A stretch of 47,642 nt of DNA from Phycisphaeraceae bacterium (GTDB taxonomy: Bacteria > Planctomycetota > Phycisphaerae > Phycisphaerales > Phycisphaeraceae). Below, piece after piece: positions 41,034-47,642 of this stretch. Under the pieces are notes generated by a model. It ran no database searches. It saw only the letters and a program-made list of their open reading frames with translations, and was not told the origin of the DNA. Where the stretch lies: contig JANQKT010000002.1 of assembly GCA_028280965.1 (NCBI GenBank), forward strand, positions 1 through 47,642, given 5' to 3'. Both the position numbers and the translations under genes were made by a program. Position 1 is the first letter of the stretch. Every line of letters begins with the position of its first letter.

Positions 41034-42212
41034 TCAAGGCGTCGGCCCGAGGTCGTGCAGGGCCTGGACGACACGTTCGAGCTGCGCTCGCGTCATCGCG
41101 GGGAACAGCGGCAGCGCGAAACTGAGGCCCTGCGCCAGGCACGCGCCGGGGAAGTCCTCAGCACACACCTTGAAAAGCTCATGGTAGCAGCCCTGCCGGA
41201 CGGGCGCGTGCGTGCCTTGGCGGGTGATGATGCCGCGCTTGTCGAGCTCAATGAGCAGCGCATCACGGCGGGCTTCAAGCATGGCGAGGTTGCCGGGCGT
41301 CGGCTCCTGCGGCCGGTACAGGCAGGCGAAGCTCTGGTAGCTGTGGCCGGGATCGTCCGGCGGGGTCACGACCCAGTCCAAACCCGCGAGTCGCTCACGG
41401 TACTGCGCAGCCAATGCGCGCCGCTTCTCGATCCAGCCGTCTAGCCGGTCGAGCTGGCCGTTGCCGACCGCGGCCTGGAGGTCGGTCATGCGGTAGTTGA
41501 AGCCGAGCACATTAAAGTCCGGCAGCAGCACACCGCGGGCCGAACGATGTCTTGCAAGGTCGCTGATCGATGCGCCGTGGTTGCGCAGCGTGCGGGCGCG
41601 CTCGGCCAGGCCGGCGTCATCGGTCACGACCATGCCGCCCTCGCCGGTCGTGATACTCTTGCGGGGGTGGAAGCTGAAGCAGGCGGCGTCGCTACCATCG
41701 CCAACGGGCTTGCCGCCGATCGTCGTGCCCAGCGCGCAGGCCGCGTCTTCGAGGACCCAGAGGCCGTGCTTGTTCGCGAAGGCGTGCACGGCCGGCATAT
41801 CCGCGCCCAGGCCGAACAGGTGCACGGGGATGACGCCGACGGTCCTGGGCGTGACCAGCGACTCGAGCTGGTTCGTGTCGAGGTTGAACGTGTCGAGCCC
41901 GACATCGCAGAACACCGGCGTCGCACCGCAGTGAGCGACGACATTCGCCGTCGAGACCCAGGTGAACGCGGGGACGATGACCTCGTCGTCGGGCCTGAGG
42001 CCGAGCGCGAGCACCGCGGTGTGCAGCGCGGTCGTGCACGAGGTCGTCGCAATACCGTGCTTCAGCAAAACATACGCCGCGATGCGCTCTTCAAGCTCGG
42101 CGACCTGTTTGCCCTGCACCAGCCAGCCCGAGTCGAGGACCTCAACCACGCGGCGCTTCTCCTCCTCGCCGATGTCAACCTTTGTGATCGGGATGCGGTC
42201 GTGGTCGGTCAT
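41034..42212 (-). CDS. wbpE: DegT/DnrJ-type sugar aminotransferase, WbpE-like
   Basis: 392 residues. PLP lysine Lys185 in FSFHPRKSITTGEGGM; Asp156 in LEDAACALG pairs with the pyridine nitrogen. The N-terminal IGEEEKRRVVEVLDSGWLVQG is characteristic. WbpE transfers an amino group to C3 of the UDP-3-keto uronic acid made by WbpB. Its neighbours wbpD and wbpB upstream (43010 and 43967) supply the next and previous steps, separated from this gene by a palindromic element. A different DegT specificity is possible since this superfamily is broad. Confidence 0.85.
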   Translation of the reverse strand: MTDHDRIPITKVDIGEEEKRRVVEVLDSGWLVQGKQVAELEERIAAYVLLKHGIATTSCTTALHTAVLALGLRPDDEVIVPAFTWVSTANVVAHCGATPVFCDVGLDTFNLDTNQLESLVTPRTVGVIPVHLFGLGADMPAVHAFANKHGLWVLEDAACALGTTIGGKPVGDGSDAACFSFHPRKSITTGEGGMVVTDDAGLAERARTLRNHGASISDLARHRSARGVLLPDFNVLGFNYRMTDLQAAVGNGQLDRLDGWIEKRRALAAQYRERLAGLDWVVTPPDDPGHSYQSFACLYRPQEPTPGNLAMLEARRDALLIELDKRGIITRQGTHAPVRQGCYHELFKVCAEDFPGACLAQGLSFALPLFPAMTRAQLERVVQALHDLGPTP

Positions 42213-42232
42213 CTTTGATTGGCTTTGATTCC

Positions 42233-42327
42233 ATAGCTCCAGGGGGAAGCCAGGGCAGGCGGCAATTATGCGCTTTGTCGCAGCCCAAGCCTGTTTGTCA
42301 CCGCTCCTGGCTTCCGCTTGGAGCTGT
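42233..42327. repeat. bipartite palindromic element (family A, reversed copy)
   Basis: Arms 42235-42254 and 42306-42325 are inverted copies matching at 18 of 20 bases, with CAGGC/GCCTG inside. Its reverse complement aligns with 29369-29466 over the full length, sharing the outer arms, GGCTTGGGC at the same offset (37-45) and TGCCGC-x-TGC near the far end. It lies between wbpD and wbpE. Confidence 0.82.
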
Positions 42328-42344
42328 GTAGGCCAGTCTACTCG

Positions 42345-43010
42345 TTACCACTTCCGCGGATGTAAATCCCGGTACACAGTCATGCCGGTCCGCAGCTCCT
42401 CCGGCAGCGGGGCGTCTTCATCGACATCCAGGCAGCGCAGCTCGCCCGCATCATTGAGCACGTAACGCAGCTTTGTCTCCGGGCATTCAACCGTTTCGTC
42501 GGGTTGCGGATCGATTGGGTGGCCGTGCCGGGTGACGAAGCCGCGCTGTTTGCCCGGGACGCCGACGATCATCGCGTAGTCGGGCACGTCTTTCGTCACG
42601 ACCGCGCCGGCGGCGATCATGGCGTGCCGGCCGACGGTGACGCCGCAGACGATCGTCGCGTTAGCACCGACGGTCGCGCCGCGCTTGATCAGCGTCTCCT
42701 CGAACATCGCCTTGCGCGAGATACCCGACCGCGGGTTGGTCACGTTGGTGAGCACGCAGGACGGGCCGAGGAATACGTCGTCTTGAACAGTGACGCCGGC
42801 GTAGACCGCGACGTTGTTCTGCACTTTCACGTTGTTACCGAGTGTCGCGCCGCTGGCGACCATGGCGTTCTGGCCTAAGACGCAGCGCTCGCCGATGACG
42901 GCGCCCGACTGCACGTGCACGGCGTGCCAGACCGAGGTCCCCGCGCCGATCGTCGCGCCGTCGTCTACGACGGCGGTGCGGAAGATGCGCGCGTCCGGCG
43001 AGATGGCCAT
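42345..43010 (-). CDS. wbpD: WbpD-like UDP-sugar 3-N-acetyltransferase
   Basis: 221 residues. The sequence follows Pseudomonas WbpD through most of its length: VDDGATIGAGTSVWH, VLGQNAMV, VKVQNNVAVY, FLGPSCVLTNVTNPRS, KRGATVGANATIVCGV, AAGAVVTKDVPDYAM, VGVPGKQRGF. It forms a left-handed beta helix and acetylates the 3-amino group of UDP-GlcNAc3NA to UDP-GlcNAc(3NAc)A. A C-terminal tail of about 50 residues (ETKLRYVLNDAGELRCLD) resembles a small zinc-ribbon-like cap and is typical of some homologues. It starts 3 bases after the wbpB stop. Confidence 0.92.
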   Translation of the reverse strand: MAISPDARIFRTAVVDDGATIGAGTSVWHAVHVQSGAVIGERCVLGQNAMVASGATLGNNVKVQNNVAVYAGVTVQDDVFLGPSCVLTNVTNPRSGISRKAMFEETLIKRGATVGANATIVCGVTVGRHAMIAAGAVVTKDVPDYAMIVGVPGKQRGFVTRHGHPIDPQPDETVECPETKLRYVLNDAGELRCLDVDEDAPLPEELRTGMTVYRDLHPRKW

Positions 43011-43013
43011 GGG

Positions 43014-43967
43014 TCAGACCTTTGCGGTGAGCATTGGGTGGGCGCGGTCGCCGGCGGCGTCCGCCAGGTCCTGCTTGCGGATGTCGTAGACCAGCTCGAC
43101 CGCCGGGCGGGCGTCGTCGATCGAGAACCCGCTGCCGTTGAGTACGTCTTCATAGACGCGCGTGTGCAGGTCGGTGAACCCGGCGGACATCTCGATCTCC
43201 TCGCCATCAGCCGTGATCGATCGGAACGCGTGCCCGCCCTTGGCTTTCACCTCATCGGGCAGATCGTCCTCCTCGATCGACAGGAACCAGCGCACGCTAG
43301 CGCGCTCGAGCTCAAGCGAACCCGCCATGCGCCGCGGGTCGCGCAGGTGCATGGATGAGGACTCGACCCCGCCGTACAGCCACATGAGCATGTCGAAGAA
43401 GTGGATGCCGATGTTCATCGCGACCCCACCCGAGCGTTCGAGGTCGCCTTTCCAGGACGTGTTGTACCATTGGCCGCGGCGGGTGATGTAGGCCAGGTCC
43501 ACCCGGTGCTTCTTGCCCGCCGGCTCGGCGTCGATCTTGGCTTTCAGCTGCTTGAGCTGCTCGTGCAGGCGTAGCTGCAGCACGGTGTAGACCCGGCGGT
43601 CGTGCTCGTCCTCCACGGCCTTGAGCTGGTCGAGGTTCCAGGGGTTGATCACCAGCGGCTTTTCGCAGATCGCGTGGGCGCCAACCCGCAGCGCCAGGCG
43701 GACGTGCGCATCGTGCAGGTAGTTGGGCGAGCAGACGCTGACATAGTCCACCTTGTCGTCGGGCGTCTCGTGGCGGAGCTTCTCGAGGTGGCGGTCGAAG
43801 CGCTCGATCTCGGTAAAAAAGCGCGCCTCGGGGAAGTGCGAGTCGAGCACGCCGACCGAGTCGTGCGGGTCGATCGCCGCGACCAGGCGGTTGCCCGTGT
43901 CGCGGATCGCTTTCATGTGCCGGGGTGCGACGAAGCCGGCGGCTCCGACGAGTGCGAAATTGGCCAT
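43014..43967 (-). CDS. wbpB: WbpB-like Gfo/Idh/MocA UDP-sugar 3-dehydrogenase
   Basis: 317 residues from ATG 43967 (AGGA 10 bases upstream); the open frame runs on to 44126 without similarity. It matches WbpB closely: NFALVGAAGFVAPRHMKAI, DYVSVCSPNYLHDAHV, CEKPLV, AYITRRGQWYNTSWKGD, GGVAMNIGIHFFDML, RASVRWFLSIEEDDLP and GFTDLHTRVYED. WbpB oxidises the 3-hydroxyl of UDP-GlcNAc uronic acid with NAD. It is the first gene of the run of ten minus-strand genes ending at 34443. WbpA (the 6-dehydrogenase) and WbpI are not in the window. Confidence 0.95.
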   Translation of the reverse strand: MANFALVGAAGFVAPRHMKAIRDTGNRLVAAIDPHDSVGVLDSHFPEARFFTEIERFDRHLEKLRHETPDDKVDYVSVCSPNYLHDAHVRLALRVGAHAICEKPLVINPWNLDQLKAVEDEHDRRVYTVLQLRLHEQLKQLKAKIDAEPAGKKHRVDLAYITRRGQWYNTSWKGDLERSGGVAMNIGIHFFDMLMWLYGGVESSSMHLRDPRRMAGSLELERASVRWFLSIEEDDLPDEVKAKGGHAFRSITADGEEIEMSAGFTDLHTRVYEDVLNGSGFSIDDARPAVELVYDIRKQDLADAAGDRAHPMLTAKV

Positions 43968-44080
43968 CTCGGTTGGGTCCTGACGCGGGTCGAGTGCGGG
44001 CGGGTGAACGCAACAGTGTAATGCAGAACGCCGGCAGGCGTGACGGTTGAGGTCCGTCGCGACTAAGCTGTTCGCGAGCG

Positions 44081-45160
44081 ATGCCCGACACAGACACGCC
44101 AACGCAGCCGCCCGAGACGGGCCCACCGATCCATGTGAAGTTCATGATCAAGGCGGGCATCGAAGACGATGCGCCCTGGCGTCGGCAGTTCCCTCGGCAA
44201 ACGCCGGTCTGGGGCCGGTGCCGGTTCACGTTCGACCCCGCCGCCCGAGAATACGACTGGCTGGTGGTCTACGACGAGCTGCCGACGCGTGGCGAGCCGC
44301 TCGCCTGTCCGCGTTCGAACACGCTGCTGGTGACGACCGAGCCCGCGTCGATCAAGGTCTACGGCAATTCGTACCTCAGGCAGTTCGGCCACGTCCTGAC
44401 CAGCCAGGAGCCGTGGGCGCTCAGGCACCCCGGCCGGGTCCTGCACCAGCCGGCGCTGCGGTGGTACTTCGGGTTGCCGCTGACCGCGACGCAGGAAGGC
44501 GCGCGCACGTACGACGAGATCAAAGGCGGCCCGCACCCGACGAAGGATCGTGTGATCGCGACGGTCTGCTCCAACAAAGCGATGGGCCACACGCTGCACC
44601 GCCTGCGTTACGACTTCACGATAGCGCTGGACCGAGCGATGCCAGAGCTCGACGTCTTCGGCCGGGGCATCCGCGACATCACCGACAAGGCCGAGGCGCT
44701 GGACCGGTACAAATACCACGTCGCGATCGAGAACCACATCGCCCCGCATCACATCACCGAGAAGCTGACGGACACGTACCTGGCCGGCGCGCTGCCGCTG
44801 TACTTCGGCGCGCCCAACGCCGCGGACTACTTCCCGGCCGGGAGCTTTATCCCGATCGATATCCGCAGGACGGACGAGGCGATCGATACGATCCGCCTGG
44901 CGATCGCGGACAACGAGTATGAGAAACGCCTGCCCGCGATCCGGGAGGCGAAACGCCGTGCGCTGGACGAGCAGAACTTGTTTGCGATCCTTTCACGTCA
45001 GATCGAGCGCTTGGACACGGGCCAACGCGGGAGCGATAGCGTCAAGTTGATCAACCGCCGGGTCTTTCGGAACCGCAACCCGGTCGGTGCGGTGTCGTAC
45101 CTGATCGAGCGCTACCGCGTGCAGGCGCGTGTTCGGCGGGAAGCGGGTGTTATTCGCTGA
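44081..45160 (+). CDS. GT10 family glycosyltransferase (fucosyltransferase-like)
   Basis: 359 residues. The donor-binding signature of GT10 is clear in VAIENHIAPHHITEKLTDTY followed by LAGALPLYFGAPNAADYFP and GSFIPIDI. An N-terminal half with weak similarity (VKFMIKAGIEDDAPWRRQFP) fits acceptor binding. GT10 enzymes usually use GDP-fucose, but bacterial members may use other donors. Divergent from wbpB with a 113-base gap in which I see no clear promoter. The stop overlaps the convergent gene by 11 bases. Confidence 0.87.
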   Translation: MPDTDTPTQPPETGPPIHVKFMIKAGIEDDAPWRRQFPRQTPVWGRCRFTFDPAAREYDWLVVYDELPTRGEPLACPRSNTLLVTTEPASIKVYGNSYLRQFGHVLTSQEPWALRHPGRVLHQPALRWYFGLPLTATQEGARTYDEIKGGPHPTKDRVIATVCSNKAMGHTLHRLRYDFTIALDRAMPELDVFGRGIRDITDKAEALDRYKYHVAIENHIAPHHITEKLTDTYLAGALPLYFGAPNAADYFPAGSFIPIDIRRTDEAIDTIRLAIADNEYEKRLPAIREAKRRALDEQNLFAILSRQIERLDTGQRGSDSVKLINRRVFRNRNPVGAVSYLIERYRVQARVRREAGVIR

Positions 45161-47111
45161 ACGTCACGACGCCTTTGCGATCTACCTTGCAGGTGAACGT
45201 TCGGCCGCCCGCGTTGACGCGGAGCGTGCCGTCGCCCTGCCAGGGCAGGCTGGTCAGGTCGCCGTTGACGGTGTGGAACAGGGCCCGGCCGGCGTCGCTC
45301 TGCCAGTCGTGCTTCCGGCCGTCGCGCCACACGCCGGTCGCCTCGAGCGTGTCGCCCCATTGCAGGCGGACGCGCTTGCCGCTGGCCGCGGTCATCGCGA
45401 CCGCGCCGCGGATCAAGCGCTCCTTTGTTTCCGGCTTACGCTGTTGCGCGGCTTCCATGAACGCATCTCGATCGGCGCCGTTATAGACCTCGACCGCGAA
45501 GCCGTAGACACCCTCGCCGACGCGGTCTGACCGCAGGACCTTCGCGTTGGGCCAGCGTGGCGAGTGTGTGACCTCGCCGGTCTTTTTGTCTTGGTTTTCG
45601 CGGACCTGCACGCGTTGACTGAGTTCCGCGTCTTCGGCAGTGGGCGTCGCGTTGATCGGCCAGACCGCCAGGGTCACGCGTTCCATCACGACGAACGTCG
45701 CGTGATCTTTTTTGATGATGTCCGTATCCTTCGGCACCAGCCAGAGGTAGGGCCGGTCCGCCTGCCGGGTCAGGTAGACCGCCAGGTTCGCGTTGTGCCC
45801 GACCGCGCTGTGGGGCGCGAGCAGTTCGTCGTTGTATTGCGACGAGCCGAGCCGGAGCGGGTCGGATATCGGGCCGGCGACGATCGTGTCGGCCCCGCGT
45901 TCTGTGTGCTCGACCAGCATCTTGAACCCGTTGATGTCCGGGTGCTGGGTCCCGCGCGCGAGCGTGCCGAACTGGTAGCCCTCGTCGAAGTAGTGCGTCT
46001 CGTGGTAGCTCGGCCGGTCCTTTTCGGGCTCCCGCCAGGCCTCCCACCTTCCCTTGCCCGCGAAGACCTCGATGGGCTTGTCGAAGTTTTTGCGCGCCAG
46101 CTCGACGACCGCGGCGGGCGGGCGGTAGGCGCTGGTGATCACGTGGATGGCGTCGAGCTCGATCGTGTTGCTCGGCGGGTTCTGGGGTGCGCCGCCGAAC
46201 CACAGCCAGCCGAAGAACGCGGCGCTGCCGCCGAACGGGTAGGGGTGGTTGTAGTCGCGTCGGCTCGGGCCGTTGTACCCGCCGCGGAAGTACTTGACCG
46301 CCAGCGACGCGGCCATAAAGTCCAGCCCCGCCTTGGCCAGCCGCTTGACCCCGGTGTCCTCCGCGAAGTCATAAAGGTTCAAGAGCGGGGCGATCGAGTG
46401 GCCCAGGTAGTTCTCCGAGTCCCACTCGCCCATGCCGACGTAGTACAGCGACGCGATGAACGTTGTGAGCTTGTCCTTGTACAGCAGGCGCACGTCTTCA
46501 TTGCCCGACAACTCCGCGAAGAGGTAGACCGACGTGTCGCGCATCAGCTTGAGGTTGTCGGTGTTGCGGACATCGACCCACGAGTTCTTCGCGTCCGGCC
46601 CCCAGCCGGTCTTGCCCTCGAACGCGTGGTGCGGGCGGTGGAGCGGGTCGCGCTCGGTCCAGGTCTCTGCGCCGCGCTCCATCCGCGCCTTGTACTCGGG
46701 GTCGAGCCGGTCGCCGAAGTAGAAGTACTTGCGCACCTGGTGCTTGAGCGTGAAGCAGGCGTAGAAGTCGATACCCTCGGTGTGCGTGCTCCAGTGGCCG
46801 GGGTTATCCTTTTCCTGGAGGAACTTCAGCGCGGGCTCGTCGTGGCCGCCTAGCAGAGAGAGCATCGCCCGCGCGTACGAGCGTTTTTCGTTTTCGAAGA
46901 AGGTGTTGCCGTATCCGCCGGGGCTGGCGGTTTGCTCGACGACGTACCGGGCGCGCTGTATGAACGCCCGCTCCCACTCGGCCGGCCAGGTGTTGCGCAG
47001 CGACGCATCGACCCCGACCGGGTCGATCCGGATCGGTTGGCCGATCGTGTTGCCTGTGTGGAGCAGCAGGCAAGCAACACAGAGGCCGGCAAGTCGTGCG
47101 AAGGGCTTCAT
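45150..47111 (-). CDS. large secreted protein, possible (alpha/alpha)-toroid polysaccharide-active enzyme
   Basis: 653 residues. Signal peptide LAGLCVACLLLHTGNTIGQ, cut around residue 24. Residues about 35-330 are helix-rich with motifs such as ENYLGHSIAPLLNLYDFAED and NHPYPFGGSAAFFGWLWFGG, and the remainder (about 380-653) is beta-rich. That two-part layout recalls heparinase II/III and related alginate-lyase-like families: a toroid followed by a beta sandwich. I do not recognise a specific family and cannot pick catalytic residues, although His/Tyr pairs (YHETHYFDEG) are present. Its location beside a polysaccharide locus fits a glycan-degrading or modifying role. Confidence 0.68.
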   Translation of the reverse strand: MKPFARLAGLCVACLLLHTGNTIGQPIRIDPVGVDASLRNTWPAEWERAFIQRARYVVEQTASPGGYGNTFFENEKRSYARAMLSLLGGHDEPALKFLQEKDNPGHWSTHTEGIDFYACFTLKHQVRKYFYFGDRLDPEYKARMERGAETWTERDPLHRPHHAFEGKTGWGPDAKNSWVDVRNTDNLKLMRDTSVYLFAELSGNEDVRLLYKDKLTTFIASLYYVGMGEWDSENYLGHSIAPLLNLYDFAEDTGVKRLAKAGLDFMAASLAVKYFRGGYNGPSRRDYNHPYPFGGSAAFFGWLWFGGAPQNPPSNTIELDAIHVITSAYRPPAAVVELARKNFDKPIEVFAGKGRWEAWREPEKDRPSYHETHYFDEGYQFGTLARGTQHPDINGFKMLVEHTERGADTIVAGPISDPLRLGSSQYNDELLAPHSAVGHNANLAVYLTRQADRPYLWLVPKDTDIIKKDHATFVVMERVTLAVWPINATPTAEDAELSQRVQVRENQDKKTGEVTHSPRWPNAKVLRSDRVGEGVYGFAVEVYNGADRDAFMEAAQQRKPETKERLIRGAVAMTAASGKRVRLQWGDTLEATGVWRDGRKHDWQSDAGRALFHTVNGDLTSLPWQGDGTLRVNAGGRTFTCKVDRKGVVTFSE

Positions 47112-47150
47112 CGGGGTGCCTCTTCCCGCGGATCGATCGAATGAAGCTGG

Positions 47151-47642
47151 TTACTGGTTGGCTTCGATGTAGCGCAGCGTAATAGTCTCATACGCCGGGG
47201 TCCGCATCCCCACGCGCTTCGCCTCGGCTAATGCAGCATCGACCGCGACGCCCTCGTCCAGCACACGGTACGCCAGCCAGCCCGCGCCGACGCGGTTGCT
47301 CGAGCCGCACTTCATCACGGCCGGCCGGTCGGCCTCGCGCAGCAGCTTGCGCATCGCGTCGAGCTTGTCATCCGTCAGCTCGTCCGGCCCGTTCCACGGC
47401 AGCGCCATGTAGTTCATCCCAAGATCAGTAACGACCCGGGCCTCGGTAAACGCGCGGTTCTCGCCCGGCTTGCGCAGGTCGATCACGGTCCGGACCCCGC
47501 GGTCTTTGAGCAACTGGTAGTCCGCCGCCGAGGGCTGGCCGGCGAGGTAGAGGTCGCCGACGGCGTGGATCTGCTTGATCGACCCGCAGGACACATCCTC
47601 AACCGGGTCGGCCGCCGCCGATGCACGATCGTGTGTTTGGCA
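47151..47642 (-). CDS. DUF442 / protein tyrosine phosphatase-like lipoprotein (5' end outside window)
   Basis: At least 163 residues; the frame continues to the right edge. The apparent start at 47594 is a GTG inside the gene: upstream codons read on, and the last visible residue at the edge is Cys followed by QTHDRASAAADPVED, which fits a lipidated Cys with the signal peptide just outside. The domain begins IKQIHAVGDLYLAGQPS and has the P-loop KCGSSNR (C-x4-R as in DUF442), lying after LPWNGPDELTDDKLDAM. DUF442 proteins have a tyrosine-phosphatase fold with mostly unknown substrates. It is 39 bases upstream of the secreted 653-residue protein on the same strand and may be cotranscribed with it. 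Confidence 0.8.
   Translation of the reverse strand, partial: CQTHDRASAAADPVEDVSCGSIKQIHAVGDLYLAGQPSAADYQLLKDRGVRTVIDLRKPGENRAFTEARVVTDLGMNYMALPWNGPDELTDDKLDAMRKLLREADRPAVMKCGSSNRVGAGWLAYRVLDEGVAVDAALAEAKRVGMRTPAYETITLRYIEANQ

Noticed and set aside
45564..46853. 429-residue open frame on the plus strand
   Set aside because: Antisense to the 653-residue secreted protein, which has a signal peptide and coherent structure.
1..47642. tRNA, rRNA, CRISPR or insertion sequence
   Set aside because: The gaps are short (none over 300 bases), and none holds cloverleaf arms, regularly spaced repeats or a transposase; the palindromes found are bipartite, not arrays.

Overview
The window is GC-rich and densely coded. 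It looks like a chromosomal segment of a planctomycete, most likely class Phycisphaerae. The reasons are the gene content (dockerin-bearing membrane protein, VIT/vWA lipoprotein, DUF4349 lipoprotein, a complete type II secretion operon, prolyl oligopeptidase) and the rarity of good Shine-Dalgarno sequences. The taxonomic placement is inference. No rRNA, tRNA, CRISPR array, transposase or phage gene was seen.

Layout. 1-2926: the 3' part of an HscA-like Hsp70 gene, pgeF (YfiH), and a secreted Arg/Glu-rich protein closed by a strong terminator. 3139-15322: one long, tightly packed type II secretion operon in the order gspE-F-G-H-I-J-K-L-M-C(like)-D plus a terminal lipoprotein, interrupted only by a bipartite palindromic element between gspG and gspH. 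15336-25490: a mixed housekeeping block with a divergent HxlR regulator/mini-glutaredoxin pair, an APH-type kinase, an M29 aminopeptidase, a cysteine dioxygenase followed by a YeiH-type exporter, a secreted prolyl oligopeptidase, a secreted alpha/beta hydrolase, an RNase HII-like protein and a GGCT-fold protein.

30706 down to 25503 (minus strand): a five-gene unit encoding an ECF-type sigma factor, a one-pass membrane protein with an extracytoplasmic dockerin pair, a secreted protein that may have a cohesin-like fold, a VIT/vWA lipoprotein and a DUF4349 lipoprotein. It looks like a sigma factor driving its own envelope complex and is the best candidate here for an undescribed system.

30816-47642: an envelope polysaccharide region. 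It starts with an MsbA-like ABC exporter, a YrbL-like kinase-fold protein and an ELM1-family protein. A minus-strand run from 43967 to 34443 follows with homologues of WbpB, WbpE, WbpD, an SDR epimerase, a second hexapeptide acyltransferase, HisH2, HisF2, WbpG and two glycosyltransferases. This set matches the Pseudomonas route to 2,3-diacetamido uronic acids and their amidino derivatives. A GT10 glycosyltransferase, a large secreted protein and a DUF442 phosphatase-like lipoprotein cut by the right edge complete the window.

The most striking non-coding structure is a set of bipartite REP/REPIN-like palindromes (6615-6688, 29369-29466, 30742-30814, 33452-33539, 42233-42327). The copies at 29369 and 42233 belong to the same family, and the 29369 copy lies in frame inside a protein gene just after its signal peptide.
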